A stretch of DNA of 64,000 bases from Vibrio astriarenae (GCF_010587385.1 NZ_CP047476.1:1178001-1242000), one strand, 5' to 3'; numbered from the stretch's first letter, positions 1 through 8,746 are shown. Program-made: numbers and translations. The notes: generated from the letters alone by a model not told the origin.

Positions 1-402
1 AATTATTCGCTATGAGTATCACTAACCATATAAATAATACAATATGATCTATGTTATGCAAGCTAGATAAACGCATAAGTGGATGAAATTCACTATTCGC
101 GGTAAGAATCCGTCTGATTGTGTGACCTTGATCATCTTTGACCACGGGGACTGTAGGGCTTTTGAGCGTCAATTGGCTAGGAAAAGTCACAACACACAAT
201 AGTAATGACATTTATTATCAATTAGATGTTGATTAAATTGATGATTTCTGCCTCAAAAGTACTACTCAATATACAAGATTGGTCACACAAAATTAGTTTA
301 CAAGCGACTTGCCCCTTATATTTATTGGTGGGCTACAAAGCTAGTGTTATACTTTCATTAAATAAGACATAAATCATTATTAAATCGAAGTAAGAATATA
401 CT
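1..402. other. Gene-free left edge, upstream of the GntR regulator
   Basis: No convincing coding region is visible here. It carries the promoter of the regulator gene at 403 (listed separately) and a CRP-like half-palindrome, TGTGA-N6-TCATC, at 121-136. TGGTCACACAA at 280-290 fits the loose FadR/GntR pattern TNGTNNNACNA, but that pattern is expected about 16 times by chance in 64 kb, so autoregulation is only a suggestion. Confidence 0.5.
325..353 (+). promoter_or_regulatory. Sigma70-type promoter of the GntR regulator
   Basis: TTGGTG at 325-330 and TATACT at 348-353 are separated by 17 bases, giving a good -35/-10 pair about 50 bases before the ATG at 403. Confidence 0.55.
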
Positions 403-1122
403 ATGGCAAGCGCATTTAACTCTATTGCTGGTTCTAAACGCAGCCTCCATGTACAAGTAGCCCGAGAAATTGCTCGCGGTATTTTGTCTGGTGAGCTAGC
501 AGAAGGCTCTATTCTCCCTGGTGAGATGGCTCTTTGTGAGCAGTTTGGCATTAGCCGCACTGCACTGCGTGAAGCAGTTAAACTACTGACCTCTAAAGGT
601 CTTCTTGAGTCCCGTCCTAAAGTGGGCACACGAGTTATTCACCGTGCCTACTGGAACTTCTTGGATCCACAACTTATCGAATGGATGGATGGATTGGCTG
701 ATCCTGATCAGTTCTGCTTTCAGTTCCTTGGCCTACGTCGCGCCATTGAACCAGAGGCGTGCGCATTGGCAGCGAAGCATGCAACGGCTGAACAACGTAT
801 TGAGCTTTCTGAGACCTTCCAACGTATGGTTGAGATTTCAGAGGCAGATACATTCGATCAAGAGCGCTGGATGGAAGTCGATACTCAGTTCCACAGCCTT
901 ATCTTCAACGCGACTGGCAATGATTTCTACCTACCCTTTGGTAACATCCTAACCACGATGTTTGTTAACTTTATCGCGCACTCTTCCGAAGAAGGTAGCA
1001 CGTGTATCAATGAGCACCGCCAGATTTACGATGCCATCATGGCAGGTAACTCAGACAAGGCACGCAGTGCATCTGCACAGCACTTGATCGCACACAAGCA
1101 TCGTTTACCTGAAGCAAGTTAA
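403..1122 (+). CDS. FadR-subfamily GntR transcriptional regulator, likely alginate-regulon repressor
   Basis: A 239-residue DNA-binding regulator. The N-terminal winged helix-turn-helix spans about residues 15-80 and includes the typical segment SRTALREAVKLL (51-62) and the wing around RPKVGTRV. The C-terminal all-helical FCD ligand domain covers about 95-230 and keeps the D-x3-H metal-site signature (D160, H164) and late histidines. Proteins of this subfamily usually bind TNGTNNNACNA palindromes and are released by sugar acids or organic acids. Such palindromes, of the form TTGTA-N-TACAA, lie before the alginate lyase, porin and transporter genes 6-12 kb downstream, so I infer it controls them; this is context, not proof. 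It is monocistronic, with a promoter at 325-353 and a terminator at 1150-1182. Start ATG with a modest purine-rich ribosome site. Confidence 0.85.
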   Translation: MASAFNSIAGSKRSLHVQVAREIARGILSGELAEGSILPGEMALCEQFGISRTALREAVKLLTSKGLLESRPKVGTRVIHRAYWNFLDPQLIEWMDGLADPDQFCFQFLGLRRAIEPEACALAAKHATAEQRIELSETFQRMVEISEADTFDQERWMEVDTQFHSLIFNATGNDFYLPFGNILTTMFVNFIAHSSEEGSTCINEHRQIYDAIMAGNSDKARSASAQHLIAHKHRLPEAS

Positions 1123-1149
1123 GCGCAACGTTGCTTATTAAATTATGCC

Positions 1150-1182
1150 AAAGCACGCTTTTCAGCGTGCTTTTTGTTTTTT
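1150..1182 (+). terminator. Intrinsic terminator after the GntR gene
   Basis: Ten-base stem AAAGCACGCT / AGCGTGCTTT with a TTTC loop, followed by a T-rich run. Confidence 0.85.
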
Positions 1183-1296
1183 GGCTAAGCTAAAACTAAA
1201 AAAGCAAGGTCATTATTTTAATAACTTTTCATGTACATAAAAAGCACCGATAGATAAGATATATAATATTACAAATATCAAAATAGAGCTCAAAAT

Positions 1297-3159
1297 ATGA
1301 ATGATTCGCTTCTTCCCAATATTATTCAGTTCATAAGTCAAATTGACCCTTTTGACAAAGTACCAAAAAGCGCGTTGCGTGACCTCTCTTCAGATATCGA
1401 GATCACCTACTTAGCCAAAGGTGAAACCATCGAACTGGGTAATGAAGGCAAAAAGAAGTCTCTCTATGTCATTCGCACTGGCTCTATGGAGCAAAGAAAA
1501 GCAGATGGTGTGTTGCGTGCCAGACTAGGCCCTGAAGATCTGTTTGGTTTTACGTTCTTGGCGCAAGAGCGAGACAACAACGAAGAGTATCACGCCACTG
1601 CTATAGAAAACTCTTTAGTTTACATTGTGCCCCACTCTGCTTTGCAAAAGCTCTTCAAGACGCATCCAGAATGTGCTGAACACTTTGCATCTCAGGCGCA
1701 AGTCCGCCTCAAGTCGGCACTGGATGTTGTATGGTCAAATAAAGAAAAGGGCCTATTCATACGCCGCGTTGAAGAAGTCGCCAGCGGCCGAGTCGCGGTA
1801 GTGACTTCAGAACAATCGATTCAATCCGTGGCTAACGAGATGTTGATGGAGCGCTCACCATGTGCGGTTATCTACGAAGGTGATGACATCGTGGGTCTAA
1901 TCACGGATCGTGATATGACAAAACGTGTGATTGCTCAGCGCACGAGCATTGATAACCCAATCACCGATGTCATGACCCACTCTCCATTAACTGTGAAGCC
2001 TGATGACTTGGTCATGCATGCTGCATCAATGATGATGCAGTTCAACATTCGTAACCTACCAGTCGTAAAAGACAACAAAGTCGTTGGTCTATTAACCACA
2101 AGTCACTTAGTGCAAAACCACCGAGTGCAGGCGATATTCCTAATCGAGAAGATCAAGTATTGTGGTAGCGTGAAGTCACTGGCTTCCTTCTCGTCTGAAC
2201 GACAAGCGATATTCGAGGCCCTAGTAGAAGGACGCGTTGCTCCAGAAGTAATCGGTAAAGTCATGACAATGATCATGGATGCCTACACCCGCCGCTTAAT
2301 TCAAATCGCCATCGATAAACTCGGCCCCCCACCGTGTGATTTTGCATGGCTGGTCGCCGGATCTCATGCTCGAAATGAAGTTCATATGCTATCAGATCAG
2401 GATAGTGCTATTGTGCTCGCTGACGATGCAACCGAGAGCGACCGAATCTACTTTAACCACTTGGCAATGATGGTTTCAAACGGCTTGGCAAGCTGTGGTT
2501 ATCCACTTTGCCCTGGTAAATATATGGCTGCAACACCAAAGTGGTGTCAACCACTGAGTGTCTGGAAGCACTACTACAAAAAATGGGTGGCGAATCCTGA
2601 ATACGAGCGCCTACTGAACATTAGTGTATTTTTGGAGATACGCTCTATCTATGGTAATAGTGAGTTTGAAACGATTTTGCGTGATGAACTACACCAAAAT
2701 ATTCGCGAAAATCGCGAGTTCCTTGGTATGTTGGTAAACGACTCGGTGAAAACCAGCCCTCCGCTGGGTATTTTCAACAAGCTGGTTCTCGAGAAATCCG
2801 GTGAGAACAAGAAAACACTGAATGTAAAACGCTACGCGATCAACCTAATTATCGACTTAGCTCGCATCTACGGTCTAGCATCAGAGTGCGAAGTATCCGC
2901 GACCGATGAACGGTTTAAGCATGCCTTTGAAAATGGCTCACTAAGTGAAGACTCTTACCGTAATATCATTGGCGCGTATCAGTTCATCCTATCGATTCGC
3001 TTCAATCACCAATTGGAAGCCTTAAAATCAGGCGGGCAAGCCGATAACAACATCAACCCAGATAGTTTTGGTAGCTTTGAACGCGGTCACTTGAAAGATG
3101 CATTCCGCATTATTGCTGAACTGCAAGAGGCTGCAAAAGTGCGCTTTGGAGTACGCTAA
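1297..3159 (+). CDS. Cyclic-nucleotide-binding, CBS-pair and DUF294 nucleotidyltransferase-like protein
   Basis: A 620-residue cytoplasmic signalling protein with three parts. Residues about 15-140 form a CRP-type cyclic-nucleotide-binding fold. Residues about 160-280 form a CBS pair with repeated VGLITDRDM and VVGLLTTSHL segments, which normally bind adenine nucleotides. From about 300 comes the DUF294 putative nucleotidyltransferase with the signature GSHARNE...SDQDSAIV (about 352-372), related to the GlnD uridylyltransferase core, then the DUF294 C-terminal helical domain. The stop codon overlaps the start of the exonuclease gene in TAATG, so the two are translationally coupled. This pairing with a DnaQ-like exonuclease recurs in proteobacteria, but the substrate modified is unknown to me. 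ATG start. Confidence 0.85.
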   Translation: MNDSLLPNIIQFISQIDPFDKVPKSALRDLSSDIEITYLAKGETIELGNEGKKKSLYVIRTGSMEQRKADGVLRARLGPEDLFGFTFLAQERDNNEEYHATAIENSLVYIVPHSALQKLFKTHPECAEHFASQAQVRLKSALDVVWSNKEKGLFIRRVEEVASGRVAVVTSEQSIQSVANEMLMERSPCAVIYEGDDIVGLITDRDMTKRVIAQRTSIDNPITDVMTHSPLTVKPDDLVMHAASMMMQFNIRNLPVVKDNKVVGLLTTSHLVQNHRVQAIFLIEKIKYCGSVKSLASFSSERQAIFEALVEGRVAPEVIGKVMTMIMDAYTRRLIQIAIDKLGPPPCDFAWLVAGSHARNEVHMLSDQDSAIVLADDATESDRIYFNHLAMMVSNGLASCGYPLCPGKYMAATPKWCQPLSVWKHYYKKWVANPEYERLLNISVFLEIRSIYGNSEFETILRDELHQNIRENREFLGMLVNDSVKTSPPLGIFNKLVLEKSGENKKTLNVKRYAINLIIDLARIYGLASECEVSATDERFKHAFENGSLSEDSYRNIIGAYQFILSIRFNHQLEALKSGGQADNNINPDSFGSFERGHLKDAFRIIAELQEAAKVRFGVR

Positions 3160-3875
3160 TGAAATCGATATTGCGTTACTTTCATCCACTTGAACAACTA
3201 AGACGGAAAAGAGAAGCGTTCTTAGATGCTGGACATATACCCGCAACGTTCATGGACAACATTAAAGCCTCGATTCCTCAAGTTGAAGACTTAATTAAAG
3301 ATCAACCGTTCATCATATTAGATTTTGAAACGACAGGCCTTGATAGTGAGGAGGACCTCATTCTATCAATGGGTTGGGTAGAGATGCACAACAACAAGAT
3401 CGATCTTGCTACTAGCCAGCACTTGTATATCAACAGTGACTCACAGATCAAACCTGAAACGGCGATCATTAATCACATCACACCACAAATGCTGTCTGCA
3501 GGTGTCTCCATTCACGATGCGATGATGAGCTTTTTTGACGCGGCAGTTGGCAAAATTGTCGTCGCCCACGGTTGTGTCGTTGAAGAAAGCTTTATGAATC
3601 ATTATCTCGCTGCCCAATATAAGATTAGCGAGTTCCCATTGATGTGGCTAGACACTATGCATTTGGAAAAAGCACTGGCTAAAGCCATTAATCAGGACTC
3701 TGACTTAGACGTAACGTTATCGGGGGCACGAGCACGTTACGGCTTACCAGAGTATCAAACGCATAATGCTCTGGCCGATGCTGTTTCTACCGCAGAGCTA
3801 CTGTTGGCGATCGTAAAACGTATCCAACCAGACAACTCTTTAAACGTTGGGACACTTTATAAAATGAGTCACTAA
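3159..3875 (+). CDS. DnaQ/RNase T-like 3'-5' exonuclease (DEDD family)
   Basis: A 238-residue DEDD-superfamily exonuclease. Exo I motif is seen as ILDFETTGLDSE (D55, E57), an Exo II-like region around VVAHGCVVEESFMNH, and Exo III as HNALADAVSTAE, giving the HxxxxD end of a DEDDh active site. The Exo II stretch has E where the usual acidic residue of an NxxFD-type motif would be, so activity is likely but not certain. It overlaps the preceding DUF294 gene by one base and ends at a shared bidirectional terminator. Could be a nuclease acting on RNA or on DNA; the sequence does not say which. Confidence 0.85.
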   Translation: MKSILRYFHPLEQLRRKREAFLDAGHIPATFMDNIKASIPQVEDLIKDQPFIILDFETTGLDSEEDLILSMGWVEMHNNKIDLATSQHLYINSDSQIKPETAIINHITPQMLSAGVSIHDAMMSFFDAAVGKIVVAHGCVVEESFMNHYLAAQYKISEFPLMWLDTMHLEKALAKAINQDSDLDVTLSGARARYGLPEYQTHNALADAVSTAELLLAIVKRIQPDNSLNVGTLYKMSH

Positions 3876-3907
3876 CCTTTAATTGTCTTAATCCATCTAT
3901 ACGAACA

Positions 3908-3946
3908 AAAAAAGCTCGAGAGCTTTCACCCTCGAGCTTTTTGCTT
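3908..3946. terminator. Bidirectional terminator between the exonuclease gene and tctA
   Basis: AAAGCTCGAG / CTCGAGCTTT stem with flanking A and T runs, serving the plus-strand exonuclease gene and the minus-strand transporter operon that converge here. Confidence 0.85.
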
Positions 3947-3960
3947 TCTGTGTTGTGTCC

Positions 3961-5454
3961 TTAACCGTGCTTTTCCTTTAAGCTCTGCTTCTTTTTCATT
4001 CGAAGAGTAGAGTAAACAGAGAAGATGGCTAACAGAACAAAAGCGAGAGCGATTGGTCGCTCGTATAGGAACGACCAACTACCGTCATACATCAACAGTG
4101 ATTTACGTAGGTTGGTTTCCGCCATTGGACCTAAAATGATCGCTAAAAGAATTGGCGAGGATGGAATCTCCATCTTGGTTAAGAAGAACCCTAATAAGCC
4201 AAAGCTAATCGCTACACCCACATCGAAGATCGAGTTGTTGATTGCATAGGCACCGACCACCGACAAGAAGATGATCACAGGGATCATGATGAGTTTTGGC
4301 ACTTCGATAATTCGACAGAAGAATCGAATACCTATTAACCCCACGACGAGCATTAGAAGGTTAGCCACCAGCATAGAGCTAAACACTCCATAGACTACAT
4401 CTGGATTTTGGGTGAACAACAAAGGCCCTGGAGTTAAGCCCTGCACGATCAACGCACCTAATAAAACCGCCGCCGTTGCATCACCAGGAACACCGAGTGT
4501 CAACAAAGGTACAAGCGAACCACCTGTTACTCCATTGTTTCCCGCTTCCGCAGCAGCCAAACCTCGTACCGAACCTTTACCGAACTCTTCAGGGTTCTTA
4601 GAAGAGCGCTTTGCTTCGTTGTAGCAAACAAATGCAGAGATATCAGCGCCAGCACCAGGTACTGAACCTATTGCAGTGCCCATGGCACCACTTTTTACTG
4701 CCGTTGGTAGCATCTCTTTGATGTCAGTTTTGCTCAGTAACTTGTGATCAAATTTTTGCGTTTTGACCTGCTTCTCCTTGTGTAGTTTTTCAAGTTGGTT
4801 TAACGCCTCAGAAAGAGCAAACAAGCCAATCAATACTGGAATGACATTAATCCCGCTGTACAGATCCATAATACCAAAGGTGAATCTTGGTACGCTGCTG
4901 ATCGGGTCTAAACCGACTGTAGCAACGAGCAATCCGATACTGCCCGCTAACAGGCCCTTTAAAATATTTTTAGAGGAAACACTCGCAATAATCGTTAGGC
5001 CAAATAGAGCTAGAGCGAAATACTCAGGGGCGTTAAAACGCAAAGCAAAGGTGGCAAGTTTTGGTGCAATCGCGATTAAAACAATAGTACTAATTAAACC
5101 GCCAATAAAGGACGCAACAGCCGAAATACTCAGGGCTCGCGCAGCTTGTCCTTTCGCCGCCATTGTATGCCCATCGAGTACGGTCGCAGCAGAGGCTGGA
5201 GTGCCTGGAGTTTTGAGTAAAATAGCCGCTATCGAACCACCATAGATGCCGCCGATATAGACGCCAATCAACATCACCAATGCCGATGTTGGCTCCATAC
5301 CAAATGTAAAGGGGAGAAGAATCGCAACCCCCATGGTGGCGGTTAGTCCTGGTAAGGCACCAAGAATAATGCCTCCCAAAACACCAAATACCAAAACAGG
5401 CAGCACTGCTGGGCTCATGGCTGTGCCCAAACCATCTATTAGATATTCAAACAT
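3961..5454 (-). CDS. tctA: Tripartite tricarboxylate transporter, large membrane subunit TctA
   Basis: A 497-residue, multi-spanning inner-membrane protein with the hallmark TctA N-terminus (GALPGLTATMGVAILLPFTF) and internal glycine-rich repeat segments such as IGSVPGAGADISAF. It is the main permease of a TTT system, which takes up organic acids using ion gradients together with the small subunit TctB and a periplasmic binding protein. It is last in the minus-strand operon unknown gene-tctC-tctB-tctA, 9 bases after tctB, and ends at the bidirectional terminator. The substrate is not readable from sequence; the alginate-type operator before the operon hints at a uronate-related acid. Confidence 0.92.
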   Translation of the reverse strand: MFEYLIDGLGTAMSPAVLPVLVFGVLGGIILGALPGLTATMGVAILLPFTFGMEPTSALVMLIGVYIGGIYGGSIAAILLKTPGTPASAATVLDGHTMAAKGQAARALSISAVASFIGGLISTIVLIAIAPKLATFALRFNAPEYFALALFGLTIIASVSSKNILKGLLAGSIGLLVATVGLDPISSVPRFTFGIMDLYSGINVIPVLIGLFALSEALNQLEKLHKEKQVKTQKFDHKLLSKTDIKEMLPTAVKSGAMGTAIGSVPGAGADISAFVCYNEAKRSSKNPEEFGKGSVRGLAAAEAGNNGVTGGSLVPLLTLGVPGDATAAVLLGALIVQGLTPGPLLFTQNPDVVYGVFSSMLVANLLMLVVGLIGIRFFCRIIEVPKLIMIPVIIFLSVVGAYAINNSIFDVGVAISFGLLGFFLTKMEIPSSPILLAIILGPMAETNLRKSLLMYDGSWSFLYERPIALAFVLLAIFSVYSTLRMKKKQSLKEKHG

Positions 5455-5463
5455 GATAGCCTC

Positions 5464-5907
5464 CTACATCCAGTTAGCTTCAGGCAATGCAATGTAGAAT
5501 ACCTGACCAAAGAGATAGTAAACGGTGAAGACAAAGCCTAACCCAATGGCGTAATAAACAGGCTTCTTCACTTTAAAGAAAATTAGGTATGCGACAAACG
5601 CGATTAAGCTAGCCACTAGGTAACCAAGATAGTTAATAGCCACGGCATAAGCGATCAGATAACCAATGCCAAACACTGACATCTTCGTCATTAGTGGGCC
5701 ATCTATCTCTTCCATGCCTTTTAGCTTTTGTTGTATCAATAGAGCCGCACAGATAACGATTTGCATCACGACTATCAGCGTAGGGAAGAAGCTCGCATCA
5801 ACACTAGCGTCTTGATACATTGGACTTTCAAACTGAGAAATCAGCCATAACGCGATGCCGGCGAAAAGAATAACAATGGAGGGGAACACGACATTTCGAT
5901 TGACCAT
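5464..5907 (-). CDS. tctB: Tripartite tricarboxylate transporter, small membrane subunit TctB
   Basis: A 147-residue protein with about four predicted membrane helices, of the size and layout of TctB. It partners with TctA in the inner membrane. Low primary conservation is usual for this family; the identification rests on size, topology and position between tctC and tctA. Confidence 0.88.
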   Translation of the reverse strand: MVNRNVVFPSIVILFAGIALWLISQFESPMYQDASVDASFFPTLIVVMQIVICAALLIQQKLKGMEEIDGPLMTKMSVFGIGYLIAYAVAINYLGYLVASLIAFVAYLIFFKVKKPVYYAIGLGFVFTVYYLFGQVFYIALPEANWM

Positions 5908-5949
5908 AAACTTACCTCAAAAAATACAAAATGGTACAAATAGAAAAGC

Positions 5950-5975
5950 AGTGCGGCACCCTAAGGTGCCGCGAT
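5950..5975 (-). repeat. GC-rich hairpin between tctC and tctB
   Basis: Perfect stem GCGGCACC / GGTGCCGC (5953-5960 with 5965-5972), followed on the minus strand by only a loose T-rich tract. Hairpins in this position often protect or partly terminate the binding-protein message, so that TctC is made in excess over the membrane subunits. That role is inferred. Confidence 0.65.
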
Positions 5976-5983
5976 TTAAATGA

Positions 5984-6910
5984 TTAGTTGATTAGAGTAC
6001 CCAGCGCTTGGGTATCTTGTTCAACAAACTGAGTGAACTCTTCAGCATTGAGGTTATGGATTGTCATAGCACCTTTTTGCATGAATTCTTTGAACTCAGC
6101 TGACGCCATAGCTTCGTCGAACGCATTTCCAAGGATCTCTACGATTTCATCCGGCGTGTCTTTAGGTGCACCAATACCACGCCATGTGCCAGTGACTACA
6201 TCAATGCCTTGCTCTTTAAGGGTTGGAACATCTGGGATGTACTCAATTCGCTCTTCTGACATCACACCCAACGCTTTCAACTGACCAGAACGCAACTGAG
6301 CGATAGCCTCACCCGGAGTCACCATCGTCACGTCAGTATGCTTACCAAGTACCGCTGGAATAGCTTCTGATGCACCATTGTATGGAATCGCATTCATTTT
6401 GATGTCTTGATCTTTTTCAAGAGACATCAAATAGAAGTTCGGCGCAGCCGTTGAAGCAAACTTGACACTTCCAGGGTTCTCTTTTGCGTCCTTGACCAAA
6501 TCATTGATCGTGTTGTATGGGCTGTCTTTTGACACCAATACAACGGCTGGATCTAAATTAACTAACCGAATCAGCTTAAAATCATCGGCTGTATGACGCA
6601 TCAGACCCATTTGCGGAAGCGAAGCGATTTCTCTTGTCACAACTGTCAATGTGTAACCATCTGCACGTTGCTGCGCACCAAAGCTCATACCTACGGCGCC
6701 TGCCCCACCCGTTCGGTTCATGATAGCGATATTCTGACCCAATACATCTTTCGCGCTGTTGGCAAGAGTACGACCAACTGCATCAGTACCACCACCTGCG
6801 CCGAACGGAACGACGAGACGAATATTTTTTGTCGGATAGTCTGCGGCAAAAGTTGTTGCAGAAGCGAGAATACCCGCAGCGACCATGAGGGATTTTAGTA
6901 ATTTACTCAT
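5984..6910 (-). CDS. tctC: Tripartite tricarboxylate transporter periplasmic binding protein TctC (Bug family)
   Basis: A 308-residue exported solute receptor. A signal peptide ends near SATTFAAD (about residue 22), followed by the family signature YPTKNIRLVVPFGAGGGTDAVGR. Bug/TctC proteins bind carboxylates and deliver them to TctA-TctB. It lies 25 bases after the unknown first gene of the operon and is separated from tctB by a hairpin. Confidence 0.93.
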   Translation of the reverse strand: MSKLLKSLMVAAGILASATTFAADYPTKNIRLVVPFGAGGGTDAVGRTLANSAKDVLGQNIAIMNRTGGAGAVGMSFGAQQRADGYTLTVVTREIASLPQMGLMRHTADDFKLIRLVNLDPAVVLVSKDSPYNTINDLVKDAKENPGSVKFASTAAPNFYLMSLEKDQDIKMNAIPYNGASEAIPAVLGKHTDVTMVTPGEAIAQLRSGQLKALGVMSEERIEYIPDVPTLKEQGIDVVTGTWRGIGAPKDTPDEIVEILGNAFDEAMASAEFKEFMQKGAMTIHNLNAEEFTQFVEQDTQALGTLIN

Positions 6911-6935
6911 AATTCAGACCTTTTGATTTAAATAA

Positions 6936-7406
6936 TTATCGGTATGTTTGTGTAGGGTTTTCTATTTTTTGTGTTTGATATTCGTGCATCATCAACTGTT
7001 CGATAGCGAGCGCAACCCAACTACTGATCAGCATGTCATACCATTGTTGAACTCCGCTGCAAGCGACAACGATATTGCCGTAAACAAAAGAGCCATAAAA
7101 AAGTACGTCCTCTTCTCTTAGTGAACTAGGGTGAATTTGTTGCAGCTGCACATTGCTAGTTGACTCTCGCCAGGCCTGTGCAGCTTTCTTCTGAGCTAGG
7201 TGGTCAAAAGGAATAGTCCAAGACTCAGGTGTTCCTAATGAAGTTTCGTAAAGGACCGCCTCCTCAAAAGACGATTCCCAAGGTTTCAGGTGTGGATTCA
7301 TCACTACGATATGCAGCTCTTGACGGTTGGTTCGCTCAAATAAGCGTTCGATTGATGGCTTCACCAATTCGACAGCATCAATAGCAATGCTACGTATGTC
7401 TTTCAT
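6936..7406 (-). CDS. Unrecognised protein leading the TTT transporter operon
   Basis: A 156-residue soluble protein I do not recognise. No signal peptide or membrane helix is visible. The first half has a patterned alpha/beta look (IHVV-like strand at LHIVVMNPHLKPWESSF) and the end is helical. It has a good ribosome site (AAGGAAACG) and is the first gene of the operon with tctC, tctB and tctA. The operator TTGTACGACAA lies 36-46 bases before its start. Its place suggests an enzyme or regulator tied to the imported substrate; the small size and strand/helix pattern loosely recall GlcG/DUF336-like proteins, but I cannot claim that. Confidence 0.75.
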   Translation of the reverse strand: MKDIRSIAIDAVELVKPSIERLFERTNRQELHIVVMNPHLKPWESSFEEAVLYETSLGTPESWTIPFDHLAQKKAAQAWRESTSNVQLQQIHPSSLREEDVLFYGSFVYGNIVVACSGVQQWYDMLISSWVALAIEQLMMHEYQTQKIENPTQTYR

Positions 7407-7441
7407 AACGTTTCCTTGTTTGTTCGCACAAACAAAACATA

Positions 7442-7452
7442 TTGTACGACAA
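7442..7452. promoter_or_regulatory. GntR-type operator before the TTT transporter operon
   Basis: TTGTACGACAA fits TNGTNNNACNA and differs by one base from the copy before the PL7 lyase (TTGTACTACAA). It overlaps the likely core promoter on the minus strand, the position expected for a repressor site. Confidence 0.6.
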
Positions 7453-7671
7453 GGGATGACTCAAACGCATTATAGATAGATTTCGCTACTGATCACATCA
7501 AGTAGAAATATTGGTTAAATTTCGGGATTTAGATCGATTAATCAGTAAAAACTATGAAATTTTTTATTTATATGGTTCGTATTTTGTATATTGGATTAAA
7601 ATATGATGCTTATCACATCCATGCTATTTAAATACAAATTTATTCACTAATAAGTAGATTACAAATACAAA

Positions 7672-7699
7672 AAAAAGCTCTCAAAAGTGAGAGCTTTTT
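7672..7699 (-). terminator. Terminator of the first kdgM-type porin gene
   Basis: Stem AAGCTCTCA / TGAGAGCTT with an AAAG loop, followed on the minus strand by a long T run. It lies 20 bases past the stop codon. Confidence 0.85.
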
Positions 7700-7719
7700 A
7701 TCGAAAGGATGATTTAACT

Positions 7720-8445
7720 TTAGAAGCTGTAAGTAATGCCTATACGGCTACGTAATTGACGCTTGCTATCGTCACCTTCCGCAGCGCAAGCACTATTACA
7801 TTGAACATTACCTAATTCAATGTATGGACGCCAGCTCCAATCTTTTTCCTTGTAACCAATTTTGAAGTTGTAATCCCACTCGTAGGTTCCGTCACCATTG
7901 CCCACTTTCCATTTTTCGCTGAAGAAATCTTCAGAGTAGTTAGCTTCGAAACCAAGCTGGAAGTTGTTCCAGTTGTAATCTAAGTTACCAGTAATTTTAC
8001 TTTTGTTTACTGAGCTATGCTTCTCGCCATCACGTCCAGTTGTAGTGTTATCGCCAGAGTATTCTCTAAACTCATGACGGTAACGAAGCTTTGTCACTAA
8101 ACCATTTTCAAACTTATATTGAACTCGAACCTGTGGTTTGTATGTTACATTACCATTACCAAAAGTAATTGGCATTGCTGTTTGAATACGCAATTGCTTG
8201 TCAATATTCCAATTGTAACCATATTCAAATTCATTGTCTCCACGCTCAAGGTCATTTAACTCACCAGAGTGCTTTGCCTCAACACCAAAATAGTGATTGC
8301 CTACACCGCCAGAAATTTTGATTCGCCCAGCGCGTTCTTCACCGCCATGTTTATATTCTTCACGAAAATCCAGAGAGGCTGCTGAAACAAGAGTGGTAGC
8401 AAGTAGGGATGCCACTGCAATAGAGGCTTTAGATAGTTTGTTCAT
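7720..8445 (-). CDS. kdgM: KdgM-family outer-membrane oligouronide porin (copy 1)
   Basis: A 241-residue monomeric beta-barrel porin. The signal peptide ends near LVSAASLDFREEYKHG. The charged, aromatic-rich strands and the C-terminal LRSRIGITYSF ending in phenylalanine are typical of KdgM/KdgN. KdgM admits acidic oligosaccharides such as oligogalacturonate; related Vibrio porins sit in alginate clusters and are thought to admit oligoalginate. I start at the ATG at 8445 (site AAGGTTTGAAT) rather than a TTG two codons upstream. The promoter holds a CRP site and a GntR-type operator in the same order and spacing as before porin copy 2. It contains a Cys pair near the C-terminus (CNSAC) not seen in copy 2. 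Confidence 0.88.
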   Translation of the reverse strand: MNKLSKASIAVASLLATTLVSAASLDFREEYKHGGEERAGRIKISGGVGNHYFGVEAKHSGELNDLERGDNEFEYGYNWNIDKQLRIQTAMPITFGNGNVTYKPQVRVQYKFENGLVTKLRYRHEFREYSGDNTTTGRDGEKHSSVNKSKITGNLDYNWNNFQLGFEANYSEDFFSEKWKVGNGDGTYEWDYNFKIGYKEKDWSWRPYIELGNVQCNSACAAEGDDSKRQLRSRIGITYSF

Positions 8446-8478
8446 ATTCAAACCTTATGTTTAACGTCCGTTGTGTTA

Positions 8479-8489
8479 ATGTATGACAA
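8479..8489. promoter_or_regulatory. GntR-type operator before kdgM copy 1
   Basis: ATGTATGACAA, read TTGTCATACAT in the direction of porin transcription, is identical to the core before porin copy 2 and the same as the site at 11920. Flanks also match copy 2 (AATGTATGACAAATATATTAA). Confidence 0.6.
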
Positions 8490-8518
8490 ATATATTAAGG
8501 TTTTGAACAGCACTCATC

Positions 8519-8534
8519 TGTGATTAAAATCACT
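8519..8534. promoter_or_regulatory. CRP-like site before kdgM copy 1
   Basis: TGTGATTAAAATCACT matches TGTGA-N6-TCACA at nine of ten positions. It lies 29 bases upstream of the GntR-type operator, so porin expression probably needs cAMP-CRP plus release of the repressor. Confidence 0.65.
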
Positions 8535-8730
8535 AAACAAAGTCTTATGATAATTAGACACTGATCACACTAAGTCTTATCTATATGATTTACATATAGT
8601 TTTATTAATTTAGTCAAATTCACATTGTTTCAGAAATGTGACCATGCGCAACAAAATTATCTAGTATAATAATTTAATATGACTTTATGTGCGTGATAAG
8701 TTCCATATAAAAACCTAATCTCGTTCTATA

Positions 8731-8746
8731 TGAGACTCAGATCACG
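8731..8746. promoter_or_regulatory. Possible CRP site before the PL7 lyase
   Basis: TGAGACTCAGATCACG matches eight of ten CRP positions and lies about 76 bases upstream of the lyase operator. Weak on its own. Confidence 0.35.

Larger units (their letters stand above)
7407..7719. other. Intergenic region, TTT operon promoter and kdgM terminator
   Basis: No gene seen. It holds the operator at 7442-7452, a possible promoter overlapping it on the minus strand (TTGAGT, 17 bases, TATGTT), a CRP-like site TATGATGCTTATCACA at 7602-7617 that is about 200 bases from the operon start, and the terminator of the porin gene at 7672-7699. Confidence 0.5.
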
